A stretch of DNA of 64,000 nt from positions 124,001 to 188,000 of the forward strand of contig NZ_JAEMHL010000009.1 of NCBI RefSeq assembly GCF_016458305.1, written 5' to 3'. The notes beneath the pieces are model-generated. The model did no database searches. It saw only the letters and a list, made by a program, of their open reading frames with translations, and was not told the DNA's origin. Made by a program: the position numbers and the translations under genes. Origin of the DNA: Geomonas anaerohicana. Its GTDB lineage: Bacteria > Desulfobacterota > Desulfuromonadia > Geobacterales > Geobacteraceae. Below, piece after piece: positions 31,768-40,369 of the stretch; position 1 is the first letter of the stretch; every line of letters starts with the position of its first letter.

Positions 31768-33280
31768 CGATGATGCTCCCGTCCCGATACTCGATCACCG
31801 CCACAACCTCGTCTTCGAACTCCAGGGGACGCGGCGTGCCGGTCACCCGGCAGATTTCCCGCTGCAGCTCGGAGATATCCTTCACCGGGAGCTTCCTCCG
31901 GATCAGCTCCTCCTTCAGCTCGGCGTGCTTCTCGTTCACGGCGATGCCGCGCTCGGTGACCACCACCCCGATGGTCTCGCCCGGCGTGGTGATGGTGGTG
32001 ACCCGGTCCCTGACGATGGGGAGCCGCCCGCGGATGGAGGGGGCGACGATGATGGAGAGCTTGGCGCCGGCCGCGGTGTCGGAGTGCCCGCCGGTGTTGT
32101 GCAGCAGGTAGCCGTTGGACTCGGTGTTCACGTTGACGTTGAAGGAGGTGTCCACCTCGGTGGCGCCGAGGATGACGCAGTCGAGCCGGTTCACCACCGC
32201 CCCGGCGTTGAAGGGGTTGGCGTACATGTCGGCGCTGATCTCCTGGTGGGCGCGGTTCCTGCCGATGGACTGCACCGCCTCCTGGTCGAAGCACTGCACG
32301 TCCATGAGGGCCGAGAAGAGCCCCTCTTCCAGCATGTCCACGAAGTAGCCGGTGATGCCGCCGCAGCCGAAGCTCCCCTTGATGGAGCCCTTGCGCATGG
32401 CGTTACGCACCTTTTCGGCCACGGCCAGCGAGATGCCGCCCGAGCCGGTCTGGAAGGAGAAGCCGTCCTGCAAAAGGCCCGAAGCCTCGATCACCTGCGA
32501 GGCATAGCTTGCGATCTGCAGGCCGACCGGGTCGGTGGTGACGCGGGTGGTGGTGGAGACGATCTTGGCCGGGTCGCCGAGCCGGTCCACGACCACCACG
32601 TAGTCCACCAGGGTCTGCGGGATGCTGATCGGGACTACCGGGAAGGGGACCAGGTTGTCGGTGACCGCGACGACGCAGGAGGCATAGGTGGCGTCGATCT
32701 GGGCGTACCCCAGGCTGCCGCAGGCCGAGGGGCCATAGTAGCCGTTCATGTTGCCGAACTCGTCGCAGCACGGCGCCGCGATGAAGGCGACGTCGATGTG
32801 CACGCTCCCCTCGATGACCGAGCGGGCGCGCCCGCCGTGAGTGCGGACCACGATGGGGCAGGCGATCTCCCCCTTGGTGGCCATTTCGCCGATCAGGCCG
32901 TTGACGCCGCACTGGAAGCCGGCGATGACGCCACTCTTGATGTGCGGGATGATCTCGGCATGTACCGGATGTACCGAGGAGGAGGCGATCCAGATCCCCT
33001 TGAGCCCCATCTCCGCGATCTCGGCCACGATGCGGTTCAAAAGGAAATCGCCGTTTCGGAGGCTGTGGTGGGTGGCGATGGTCATGCCGTCCTTCAGCCC
33101 GCTCGCCTCGATCGCCTCCCGCAGCGAGGAGAGGCGCTTGTTGTGCCCCGGGTTGACCCGCTTCATGGGGCGGGCCGCCACCAGTCCCTGCGGCCGGATG
33201 GCGTAGGGGTCGCCGTACGGGATGAGCGGTTGCCCCGCGTAGCTTTCCGGGATCTCCCGTCCCAGGCTATTGAGCGCCAT
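31742..33280 (-). CDS. citF: Citrate lyase alpha subunit CitF
   Basis: A 512-residue subunit, normal length. It catalyses transfer of the acyl carrier from acetyl to citryl (citrate:acetyl-ACP transferase). Family motifs include TIATHHSLRNGDFLLNRIVA, SSVHPVHAEIIPHIKSGV, KGSFGCGGITGYFVDMLEEG and NTGGHSDTAAGAKLSIIVAP. It overlaps citE by 14 bases. Together with CitE and CitD it forms the complex splitting citrate to acetate and oxaloacetate in the cytoplasm. Confidence 0.97.
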   Translation of the reverse strand: MALNSLGREIPESYAGQPLIPYGDPYAIRPQGLVAARPMKRVNPGHNKRLSSLREAIEASGLKDGMTIATHHSLRNGDFLLNRIVAEIAEMGLKGIWIASSSVHPVHAEIIPHIKSGVIAGFQCGVNGLIGEMATKGEIACPIVVRTHGGRARSVIEGSVHIDVAFIAAPCCDEFGNMNGYYGPSACGSLGYAQIDATYASCVVAVTDNLVPFPVVPISIPQTLVDYVVVVDRLGDPAKIVSTTTRVTTDPVGLQIASYASQVIEASGLLQDGFSFQTGSGGISLAVAEKVRNAMRKGSIKGSFGCGGITGYFVDMLEEGLFSALMDVQCFDQEAVQSIGRNRAHQEISADMYANPFNAGAVVNRLDCVILGATEVDTSFNVNVNTESNGYLLHNTGGHSDTAAGAKLSIIVAPSIRGRLPIVRDRVTTITTPGETIGVVVTERGIAVNEKHAELKEELIRRKLPVKDISELQREICRVTGTPRPLEFEDEVVAVIEYRDGSIIDVVRRVKE

Positions 33281-34187
33281 GTATCGCCTCCTCGTCGATC
33301 AGGGTGTCCACCATGCCGTGGGCGTAGGCGGTGCGCAGCACGCGGGCGGCGCGCTTCACCACCGGGGCGTCCACCATCTTGCCCCCCAGGGCGATGACGC
33401 CGGTGCCCAGCTGGCGCGCCCTCTGGATCGCCTCGATGACCTGCAGGGCGTACTCCACCTCGTGCTGCTTGGGGGCGAAGACGTCGTGCACCACCTCGAT
33501 CTGGCGCGGGTTGACCAGGCACTTGCCGGTGTAGCCGAGCCTCTTGGCCAGCTCGGTCTCGGCCCGGAGCCCCTCCATGTCGGAGACGTCGGCGAAGATG
33601 GTGTCCACCGCCTGGATCCCCTTGGCCTTGGCGGCCCAGAGTACCCGGGTGCGAGCGTTGAAGAGTTCCTCGCCGCCGCGGCTTCTCTCGATCTCCATGC
33701 TGGCGGTGTAATCCTCGGCGCCGAAGGCAAGGGCGAAGATGCGCTCGGAGCTGTTGGCGATGCCGACGGCGTTGATGACGCCCAGCGCGCTCTCCAGCGA
33801 CGGGAGGATGCCGAAGCGGCCGATCTCCACCTCCAGTTCCTCCTCGAACTCGGTCAAAAGCGTATCCAGCCGCTCCACGATCTCCGGGGTGTCCGCCTTG
33901 GGGAGCCGGATGCCGTCGGGCATGGCGGGGAGCACCACCTTCAGGTCCTCATAGCCCCACTTGGTGTCCAGCGGGTTGATGCGCACCAGCAGTTCCTTGT
34001 TGCGGTCGGTGTAGTTCATGAGGAAGCGCTTGACCAGGTGGCGTGCCGCGTCCTTTTCGGAGAGGGGCACCGCGTCCTCGAGGTCGATGATGACGCTGTC
34101 GCAGTTGAAGATGGGGATGTTCTGGAGCATGGAGGGCATGTTGCCCGGGACGTAAAGCAGGGAGCGTCGCAGCTTGAAGCCGGCCAT
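33267..34187 (-). CDS. citE: Citrate lyase beta subunit CitE
   Basis: A 306-residue HpcH/HpaI-type aldolase-fold subunit that cleaves citryl-ACP to acetyl-ACP and oxaloacetate. Recognised by RRSLLYVPGNMPSMLQNIPI, DSVIIDLEDAVPLSEKDAAR, PLDTKWGYEDLKVVLP and LAFGAEDYTASMEIERSRGG. The start codon overlaps the stop of the PPC-domain gene by one base (TGATG). Length is normal. Confidence 0.97.
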   Translation of the reverse strand: MAGFKLRRSLLYVPGNMPSMLQNIPIFNCDSVIIDLEDAVPLSEKDAARHLVKRFLMNYTDRNKELLVRINPLDTKWGYEDLKVVLPAMPDGIRLPKADTPEIVERLDTLLTEFEEELEVEIGRFGILPSLESALGVINAVGIANSSERIFALAFGAEDYTASMEIERSRGGEELFNARTRVLWAAKAKGIQAVDTIFADVSDMEGLRAETELAKRLGYTGKCLVNPRQIEVVHDVFAPKQHEVEYALQVIEAIQRARQLGTGVIALGGKMVDAPVVKRAARVLRTAYAHGMVDTLIDEEAIHGAQ

Positions 34188-34663
34188 CAGGGCGCCTCCT
34201 CGTCGATGTAGATGGTGGGGATCCCCCCGACCTTGGAAACGTGGCGCTCGACGCCGGAGACGTCCAGCTCGGTGAGCACGATCTCGCAGGTGGCAAAGAC
34301 CTCGGCGTCGTAGAGATGCCCTCCGACGACCTCGCCCGAAGATTTGGACATGATGATGTGGAAGTGGCAGTCGAGGAGGTCATCCTCGCCGGGGACGATG
34401 TTCCCCTGCAGCCCCAAAAGCTCGCAGGGCCCCTCGATGTCGTGGATGGTGACCCGCGGCGTGGTGATGGGAAGCTTGGCGCCGGTCTTGATCCCGCGCA
34501 GGCGCACGTTCTTGACGCTGCCCAGCGCGGAGACGATCATGGCGTAGCGCACGTCAGTCAGGTGGGCGAACTGCAACAACCGGGTGGTGAGGCTTTCCCC
34601 CGGCGTGATCTTGATGATGAAGCGCCTGCCGTTACTGCACTCCTTGTACCAGAGACCTTCCAT
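34187..34663 (-). CDS. PPC/DUF296-domain protein within citrate lyase operon
   Basis: A 158-residue protein of the PPC (plant and prokaryote conserved, DUF296) fold. Signs are TRLLQFAHLTDVRYAMIVSA, LLGLQGNIVPGEDDLLDCHF, HIIMSKSSGEVVGGHLYDAE and a strand-rich end. PPC proteins in plants accompany AT-hook DNA binding; bacterial ones are mostly uncharacterised and some bind metal with conserved His. It is embedded between citD and citE with no gaps, so it is cotranscribed with the lyase. It might regulate the operon or assist the complex; neither is shown. Confidence 0.8.
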   Translation of the reverse strand: MEGLWYKECSNGRRFIIKITPGESLTTRLLQFAHLTDVRYAMIVSALGSVKNVRLRGIKTGAKLPITTPRVTIHDIEGPCELLGLQGNIVPGEDDLLDCHFHIIMSKSSGEVVGGHLYDAEVFATCEIVLTELDVSGVERHVSKVGGIPTIYIDEEAP

Positions 34664-34927
34664 TTACCCCTCCGTTGCCCGCATGATCGCCGTCTCCAGG
34701 CGCGCCTCGATGGCGTAGTCCAGCGCTCCGCGGTCGGTGATGCGCACCTCTCCCGCCTCGACGCCGTGCTTTGCCAGCACCTCGTCGACCTTGGCCCGGA
34801 TCAGCGCCCCGAACTGCTTCAGGACCGTCGACTCTATGGTCACGTTCAGCGTCTCGGCCGGCTCCAGGAACACCATCAGGTCGCTGGACTGCATGGTCCC
34901 GGCCTGCGCCTTCTTCACGATCTTCAT
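34664..34927 (-). CDS. citD: Citrate lyase acyl carrier protein CitD (gamma subunit)
   Basis: An 87-residue protein starting MKIVKKAQAGTMQSSDLMVF, the CitD signature with the Ser that receives the prosthetic group. The rest (PAETLNVTIESTVLKQFGAL; ITDRGALDYAIEARLETAIM) also matches. It carries acetyl and citryl groups between CitF and CitE. It overlaps citC by four bases and abuts the PPC gene. Confidence 0.96.
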   Translation of the reverse strand: MKIVKKAQAGTMQSSDLMVFLEPAETLNVTIESTVLKQFGALIRAKVDEVLAKHGVEAGEVRITDRGALDYAIEARLETAIMRATEG

Positions 34928-35925
34928 CTAGCTCCTCCCTTGTCCCAGATCTTGATCCCCTCGCTGGAAAGGAGGAAGTCCAGGGTGCTGACCGGCACCA
35001 GTTCCGCGATCCCCTCCAGTTCGCCGCGCAGCAGCATATCGCGCACGCGGGAAGCGGAGATCGGGTGCTGGTCCGCGTTCTTTCTCTCTATCTCGCGCAC
35101 CTCGATCCCCAGGGGGGGAAGAATGCGGTGCATGGCCTCGTTGTAGGCGGCGGTGGTGCCGCACAACGGCTCGCTCCCGACGAACCGGGTCTTCACCTGG
35201 AAATGCGGCGCGATCCGCTGCGCGAAGAGCGTGAGGTCGAGTTCCATCTGGATGGCCCCGCCGGGGTCCCCGTCTTTGAGGAAATAGGTCGGGAAGGTGA
35301 TGCTGGAGATGGCGTACCACGAGGTATCGACCACGGTGACGTTGGCGAGATCGGCGGTGCCGTCCTGCACCATGCGCATGCGGGCGCCGAAGGGAAACAG
35401 GGAGCGTTCCTCGCGCACCACGAAGAGGAAGAGCTGGTCCACGGCGGCCGCGGCCTGCTCCACCAGGTAGCGATGTCCCAGCGTGAATGGGTTGCAGTTG
35501 GCGACGATGGCGCCATTGTTGCCGGGATGGACCAGGCGGGTGAAACGGGCAAGGTAGCGTTTGAGGCCGTCGCCGTACTCGAGGAGCGCGGTCTTGCCGG
35601 AGGCCGCCAGCAGGTGGAAATTGAGCGTCTCGAAGTTGGGTGCCAGGGCGGGCGAGGTGAAGACGAAAAAGGAGTCCACCCCCTCCTGGTAGCCGCGTCC
35701 GACCAGTTCGGTGACCACCTCGTCCAGGAGGGTCCCCCCCTGGTGCGACGGCGCTACCGCCAGCATCTTCAGGGTGCGCCCCTGCCTCGCGCCGACCGCG
35801 ACCAGGCGCCCGGCTTCGAAGATGCCGACCATGTCGTCATAGGGAGTCTCGAACTGCAGGCCGGTTGCTTCCAGAAGGGCACGGGCCTGGGTGAGATCAT
35901 CGCTGGAAAGAAGAGAAGTAACCAT
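34924..35925 (-). CDS. citC: Citrate lyase ligase CitC
   Basis: A 333-residue enzyme that acetylates the CitD prosthetic group with acetate and ATP, activating the lyase. An N-terminal acetyltransferase-like domain is followed by a nucleotidyltransferase domain with NPFTLGHRYLVEQAAAAVD and the C-terminal ISASRVRDMLLRGE. The ATG at 35925 is used; a TTG two codons earlier is possible. Neither has a strong ribosome-binding site. It is the first gene of the operon, and the divergent glycosyltransferase lies across a 235-base gap. Confidence 0.95.
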   Translation of the reverse strand: MVTSLLSSDDLTQARALLEATGLQFETPYDDMVGIFEAGRLVAVGARQGRTLKMLAVAPSHQGGTLLDEVVTELVGRGYQEGVDSFFVFTSPALAPNFETLNFHLLAASGKTALLEYGDGLKRYLARFTRLVHPGNNGAIVANCNPFTLGHRYLVEQAAAAVDQLFLFVVREERSLFPFGARMRMVQDGTADLANVTVVDTSWYAISSITFPTYFLKDGDPGGAIQMELDLTLFAQRIAPHFQVKTRFVGSEPLCGTTAAYNEAMHRILPPLGIEVREIERKNADQHPISASRVRDMLLRGELEGIAELVPVSTLDFLLSSEGIKIWDKGGAR

Positions 35926-36160
35926 CCGCAAAGACTAGCACTAAACAGTTGTAAACGTAACCGCGTATACCAAATTTTCCTTGCTCTCTTCCTCCCCGTC
36001 GCTGACTGCAGGACAGTTCCCTGATCAGCCTTGATAGCAGCGGAAGATCACGGTTTACCATATAGAAAAAGCTATGATTTGCGTATGGGCTTGTGCTATG
36101 TTGTTGAATTGTCCACTGGGACACATTATTGCAGCATCCATTTGAAAAGACAGAGAATTT

Positions 36161-36874
36161 ATGACCACTATCTCAATCGTGATACCTGCCCACAATGAGG
36201 CGGACAATATCGGCAACCTGGTACAGGAAATCGTGGCCACCGGGCTTGAGTGTGAAATCGTCGTCGTGGACGACGGCAGCACCGACGACACCCATAAGCG
36301 TCTGCTCGCCCTGAAGAACACGGTCCCCTCCCTCAAGGTCGTCCAGCACGACCGCGCCTACGGGCAGAGTGCCGCCGTCGCCACCGGCATCAGGCAGGCC
36401 AGCGGCGCCATCATCGCCACCATGGACGGCGACGGCCAGAACAACCCCGCCGATGTCCCCAAGATGATCGAGGCGATCCTGAAAAGCGACAACCCCAACC
36501 TGAAGATGGTGGCAGGGTACCGCAAGAAGAGGGACGATCCGCCCTGGCGCATCATCTCTTCCAAGCTCGCCAACGCATACCGCCGCTCGTTCCTGCGCGA
36601 CGAGACCCCCGACACCGGGTGCGGCCTCAAGGTCTTCTACCGCTCCGCCTTCCTGGAGCTCCCCTTCTTCGACCACATGCACCGCTTCCTCCCCGCACTG
36701 ATCAAGATGAAGGGTGGCGACGTCATTTCCGTCGAGGTGCACCACCGCCCGCGCACCGCCGGGATTTCCAAGTACGGCACCCTGAACCGTCTCTGGGTCG
36801 GCATCGTCGACATCTTCGGGGTGTGCTGGCTGCGCATGCGCGCAAAGAACGTAAAGATCACGAGGTGCGACTAG
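36161..36874 (+). CDS. Family 2 glycosyltransferase, polyprenyl-phosphate sugar synthase type
   Basis: A 237-residue GT-A enzyme. TTISIVIPAHNEADNIGNLV, EIVVVDDGSTDDTHKRL and the DGD/Q motif ATMDGDGQNNP are typical of dolichol/undecaprenyl-phosphate sugar synthases such as ArnC. No C-terminal membrane helices are present, unlike ArnC. It probably attaches a sugar to undecaprenyl phosphate at the cytoplasmic face. A LAB_N protein and an ArnT-like transferase follow with no gap, so the three form one pathway. A weak sigma-54-like match at 36117-36133 was noted but not relied on. Confidence 0.9.
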   Translation: MTTISIVIPAHNEADNIGNLVQEIVATGLECEIVVVDDGSTDDTHKRLLALKNTVPSLKVVQHDRAYGQSAAVATGIRQASGAIIATMDGDGQNNPADVPKMIEAILKSDNPNLKMVAGYRKKRDDPPWRIISSKLANAYRRSFLRDETPDTGCGLKVFYRSAFLELPFFDHMHRFLPALIKMKGGDVISVEVHHRPRTAGISKYGTLNRLWVGIVDIFGVCWLRMRAKNVKITRCD

Positions 36875-37168
36875 ATGGTTTTAACGGAAAAGGCCTGGGT
36901 GGCCATCGGCCTGGCCGGGCAGTTCTTCTTCACCATGCGCTTCGTGGTGCAGTGGATCGCCACCGAGAGAAAGAGAAAGAGCGTCATCCCGGAATCATTC
37001 TGGTACTTCAGCATCTTCGGATCGCTGATCCTGCTGGTCTACTCCCTGTACCGCAAGGACCCGGTCTTCATCCTGGGACAGGCCTTCGGCACCACCGTCT
37101 ACCTCAGGAACCTCTTCTTCATCCACAAGGAAAAGAAAGATGCCGCAAACGATCCGGCCGCTGATTAG
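36875..37168 (+). CDS. LAB_N-domain membrane protein, putative lipid-sugar flippase
   Basis: A 97-residue protein with three hydrophobic helices, matching the lipid-A biosynthesis N-terminal (LAB_N) domain: WVAIGLAGQFFFTMRFVVQW, RKRKSVIPESFWYFSIFGSL, and QAFGTTVYLRNLFFI. The start immediately follows the glycosyltransferase stop. Stand-alone LAB_N proteins have been proposed to help move lipid-linked sugars; that role here is inferred from the flanking ArnC-like and ArnT-like genes. Confidence 0.85.
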   Translation: MVLTEKAWVAIGLAGQFFFTMRFVVQWIATERKRKSVIPESFWYFSIFGSLILLVYSLYRKDPVFILGQAFGTTVYLRNLFFIHKEKKDAANDPAAD

Positions 37169-38774
37169 GGAGCTGGGACTCCCCTTCGCGATCCTGATGA
37201 TCCCCGGGGTCGTCATGTCCCTGCTGCTCCCCTACTTCCCGGTGGACGAGACCCGCTACCTCGGCGTGGCATGGGAGATGTGGAACAATAACTCCTTCAT
37301 CGTGCCGCTGCAAAACGGGCTCCCCTACTCGCACAAGCCGCCGCTGCTCTTTTGGCTGGTGAACCTGGACTGGCTCATGTTCGGGGTCAACGAGGGGACG
37401 CTGCGCTTCATCCCGCTCATCTTCAGCCTGGTGAACCTCACCCTGGTGTACCGCATCGCGCTCAAACTGTGGGACGACCGGCAGGTGGCGCGCTACGCGG
37501 CGGTCATCCTCGCCTCGATGCTCTCCTACCTGCTCTGGTCCTCGGTGATCATGTTCGACGTGATCCTGGCCTTCTGGGTGCTCCTCGCCGTGCTGGCGGT
37601 GGTCTCCGCGGCCCGGGAACACCGCCTCGCCTGGTACCTGCAGTTGGGCGTCGCCATCGGCGGCGGCATCCTCACCAAGGGGCCGGTGGTGCTGGTGTAC
37701 GTCCTCCCGGTGGCCCTGCTCGGCTTTCTCTGGGTTCCCAAGGAGCGCTTTTCCGGCAAGTGGTTCGCCTGGCTCGGGCTCTCGCTGCTGATCGGCATCG
37801 GGGTGGTGCTCTTCTGGCTGGTCCCCGCCGCGCTCACCGGGGGCGAAACCTACCGGCGTGCCATCCTGTGGGGGCAAACGGTGCACCGCATGGCCAAGTC
37901 CTTCGCGCACAGGCGCCCCATCTGGTGGTATCTCCCCTGGATCCCGACCCTTTTGATGCCCTGGACCCTGTTCCCTCCCGCCTGGCGGGCCTGGAAGCGC
38001 CTCTCCGGCGACCCGGGCTTCAAGATGGCGCTGGTCTGGGGCGGAGGAAGCCTCGTCATCTTCTCTTTGTTGAGCGGGAAGCAGGTGCACTACCTGATCC
38101 CGGTGCTGCCGACCTTCAGCCTGCTCATGGCCAGGAGCATCGCCGAAGAGCAGGGGGAAGCCGCACGCTTCCGGCTTCCCATCGCCGGCCTGTACCTCTT
38201 CCTCGGCGCCGGCCTGATCACCGCGTCCCTCATCAAGCACGGCAGGCTTTTGAAGCACTTCGACCTCATGGAGATCCGGATCGCGGCAGCCGGGCTGATC
38301 GTGCTGGGCATAGTGCTCTTCATGCTGCGCCCGCGCACCATGCCGGCCCTGGTCAACCAGGTCGCGGGGGCCTCCCTGACCTGCTGCGTGCTGGTCCTGG
38401 TCGGCGGCAACTCCATGTTCCAGCGCTACGACCTGCACCCGATCGCGGCGGCGGTGCTCCAGAAACAGGCCGAGGGATACCAGGTGCTGCATGCCGGCAA
38501 GTATCACGGCCAGTTCCATTTCATGGGACGGCTGAGCCAGCCCCTGGTCGAGCTCCCCAGCCGCGACCAGATCCGTGCCTACGCGGCGAGCCACGATAAG
38601 ATCGCGCTGATCACCTACGAGAAGGACACCGTAGCGATAAACCCCAAGGACTACTACTTCCTGCAGCCCTTCCGGAGCAAGCAGGCGGTGATGTGGACCC
38701 GGGACGGCATCGCCACCTTCCTGGGCGAGGCGCCGGACAAGAAGGAGTCGCCCGACGCGACCGACGCCGAATAA
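37140..38774 (+). CDS. ArnT-like membrane glycosyltransferase (PMT/GT83 family)
   Basis: A 544-residue polytopic protein. The first periplasmic loop holds the acidic pair FPVDETRYLGVAWEMW typical of ArnT/PMT enzymes, followed by about ten further helices and PPLLFWLVNLDWLMFGVNE. These enzymes transfer a sugar from undecaprenyl phosphate to an acceptor such as lipid A or protein in the periplasm. It overlaps the LAB_N gene by 29 bases. The acceptor and sugar are unknown. Confidence 0.88.
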   Translation: MPQTIRPLIRELGLPFAILMIPGVVMSLLLPYFPVDETRYLGVAWEMWNNNSFIVPLQNGLPYSHKPPLLFWLVNLDWLMFGVNEGTLRFIPLIFSLVNLTLVYRIALKLWDDRQVARYAAVILASMLSYLLWSSVIMFDVILAFWVLLAVLAVVSAAREHRLAWYLQLGVAIGGGILTKGPVVLVYVLPVALLGFLWVPKERFSGKWFAWLGLSLLIGIGVVLFWLVPAALTGGETYRRAILWGQTVHRMAKSFAHRRPIWWYLPWIPTLLMPWTLFPPAWRAWKRLSGDPGFKMALVWGGGSLVIFSLLSGKQVHYLIPVLPTFSLLMARSIAEEQGEAARFRLPIAGLYLFLGAGLITASLIKHGRLLKHFDLMEIRIAAAGLIVLGIVLFMLRPRTMPALVNQVAGASLTCCVLVLVGGNSMFQRYDLHPIAAAVLQKQAEGYQVLHAGKYHGQFHFMGRLSQPLVELPSRDQIRAYAASHDKIALITYEKDTVAINPKDYYFLQPFRSKQAVMWTRDGIATFLGEAPDKKESPDATDAE

Positions 38775-38775
38775 C

Positions 38776-38812
38776 AAAAAGGGCCCTCCGGCAACTGCCG
38801 GAGGGCCCTTTT
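38776..38812. terminator. Bidirectional terminator after glycosyltransferase operon
   Basis: A perfect GC-rich stem, GGGCCCTCCGGCA and its complement, is flanked by five A on the left and four T on the right. It ends the plus-strand glycosyltransferase transcript and can also end the minus-strand rhodanese transcript that finishes at 38831. Confidence 0.92.
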
Positions 38813-38830
38813 CACTGCTTGCATCTTCCT

Positions 38831-39142
38831 TTACTTGTACCCCGCCTCTTTCCAGGCGTTCACGCCACCCTGCAGCGCCCAGACCTTGGTGTATCCCTTC
38901 TCTGCAAATTCAGCTGCCCGACCGGCAGACGTGTGCTCCTGCGGTCAGTTGCAGTAGAAGATGATCTCCTGGTCCTTCTTCAGCTCGGGCAGCCTGGCGT
39001 TGAACTCGCCCAGCGTCCAGGCCTTCTCCAGGCGGATGCCGCCGCACATCTCCTCGCTGTCGTATGCGCAGACGAAGAGCGCCTCACCTGCCTGCACTTT
39101 TCTGCGCGCCTCCTGAATCTGGATCCTTCTTGCCTCGGCCAT
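38831..39142 (-). CDS. Rhodanese-like protein with in-frame UGA (probable selenocysteine)
   Basis: A 103-residue rhodanese if the UGA at 38945-38947 is read through. Residues 1-65 end at IIFYCN; then UGA; then PQEHTSAGRAAEFAEKGYTK, VWALQGGVNAWKEAGYK and a normal TAA. The residues after UGA complete the rhodanese fold exactly, and UGA lies where the active-site Cys loop is. A hairpin 17 bases after UGA has a GGUCG loop, like a bacterial SECIS. Start has AGGAGG upstream. A sequencing error or a simple nonsense mutation is the alternative. Confidence 0.85.
38914..38928 (-). promoter_or_regulatory. Candidate bacterial SECIS hairpin
   Basis: In the mRNA, CUGCC-GGUCG-GGCAG forms a five-base-pair stem with a five-base loop starting GGU, 16 bases beyond the UGA. 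In E. coli fdhF the functional SECIS loop also contains GGUC at a similar distance from UGA, where SelB recognises G and U. The short stem and loop fit the bacterial consensus. Function is inferred. Confidence 0.7.
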
Positions 39143-39262
39143 GTTTTCCTCCTTTCATCCCGGTGTGGGATGATCCCGAACCGCTGTTGCTCGCCGGATC
39201 GTTAGTGAATACCAATCCGACGTTGAAAAGGGTAGCAGAGAACCCCTCAAAACCAACCGTCG

Positions 39263-40369
39263 CTATCCCAGGTGGCGGTAACAGAAATTCCCCAGGTAGC
39301 TGAGCGCCGTGTCGGGCGCCTTGTTGCAGACGAACTGCAGCAACTTCTTGGCCATGGACTCCTCCGTCGCTGCGCAGGAGCGGGGAGGTATGTTGGGGTA
39401 GAGGAAATGGGGGAGGTCGCTGACCTGCGCCCCCCAGTGGGATTTGAACTCCATCAGGCTCTTGTTGTGCACCGAGGTCTGCCCGAAGTCTAGTACGCCG
39501 TATCCCTCCAGGCAGGCCTCACGGATCGCGTTCCAGAACAGGAAATGCACCGGGCTCGAGTCGTTGTGCAGGGCGTTGACCGCGGAGTACTCGATGGAAA
39601 CCCGGCTTTTGTACTTGAAGAGGAGCACCCCCCCGATGGTCTCCTTTCCCCTGCGGCACAGCAGCAACTCCACCAGCCCCTGCGGTCCGAAGTTCTGCCA
39701 GAGCGCCTTCACCAGCTGGTAAGGGTGCGGCGGCAGCCCTTTCCTTTTCCTGGTGATCCGGTGCAGCAGGTAAAACTCCCTGAGATCCGACTCGCGCTTG
39801 CCCCGAATCAGACGGAGGTCGCTCTTTTCGGCGCGGGCTATGCGCTGGCGCACACAGGTGCGGTGGAAGCGCTGTTTGACCAGCTCCGGATCCTCGCAAA
39901 GCGGCAGGAAGTGGTGCTTGTGCAGGCAGTCGACATGGAACCGGTCCCGGTCCAACAAATGGGCGGCCGCCGCGGTCCTGATCTCCACCCGGGAGATGCC
40001 CAGCCGCTCCGCCAGGCGCAGCACCGCCTCGCTCAGCAGCTCCACGTCGGCAGCCTCGGTCGCCAGCGGGTCACACAGGGTGGCAAAGGGGATACTCACC
40101 AGCCGCCGTCCCATGAGCCAGCTCTCCACGGCATACACAGGCAGCGCGGCCCGGATCTCCCCCAAGGGGTCGTTGAGGACCAGGTAATATCCGGTCATGT
40201 GAGGAAAGTTCTGGTCCAGTACCCGCTTCCATCCCGACAGGTGCGTGATCCAGCCGTAGGGATGCTGCTCCACAAAACGATCCCAGCGGTGGTTACGCAG
40301 CGGGTCGATGATGCTGACACTGTTGCCGAGGGTCCCCTCGGCCAGCTCCCTGCGCACGTTGGCAGCCAT
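39263..40369 (-). CDS. FemAB-like acyltransferase family protein
   Basis: A 368-residue protein with paired GNAT-like folds of the FemAB type. It begins near PLRNHRWDRFVEQHPYGWIT, with NFPHMTGYYLVLNDPLGEIR, then KQRFHRTCVRQRIARAEKSD and the C-terminal YGVLDFGQTSVHNKSLMEFK. Related proteins accompany exopolysaccharide/PEP-CTERM clusters and may move amino acids or acyl groups to surface polymers. The ATG at 40369 has GGGGGA upstream and is preferred over one 12 codons earlier. Function unproven. Confidence 0.8.
   Translation of the reverse strand: MAANVRRELAEGTLGNSVSIIDPLRNHRWDRFVEQHPYGWITHLSGWKRVLDQNFPHMTGYYLVLNDPLGEIRAALPVYAVESWLMGRRLVSIPFATLCDPLATEAADVELLSEAVLRLAERLGISRVEIRTAAAAHLLDRDRFHVDCLHKHHFLPLCEDPELVKQRFHRTCVRQRIARAEKSDLRLIRGKRESDLREFYLLHRITRKRKGLPPHPYQLVKALWQNFGPQGLVELLLCRRGKETIGGVLLFKYKSRVSIEYSAVNALHNDSSPVHFLFWNAIREACLEGYGVLDFGQTSVHNKSLMEFKSHWGAQVSDLPHFLYPNIPPRSCAATEESMAKKLLQFVCNKAPDTALSYLGNFCYRHLG

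Noticed and set aside
36117-36133. Sigma-54-like match before the glycosyltransferase gene
   Set aside because: The -12 block TTGCA fits, but the -24 block is poor (GGGACAC), so it is too weak to list as a promoter.
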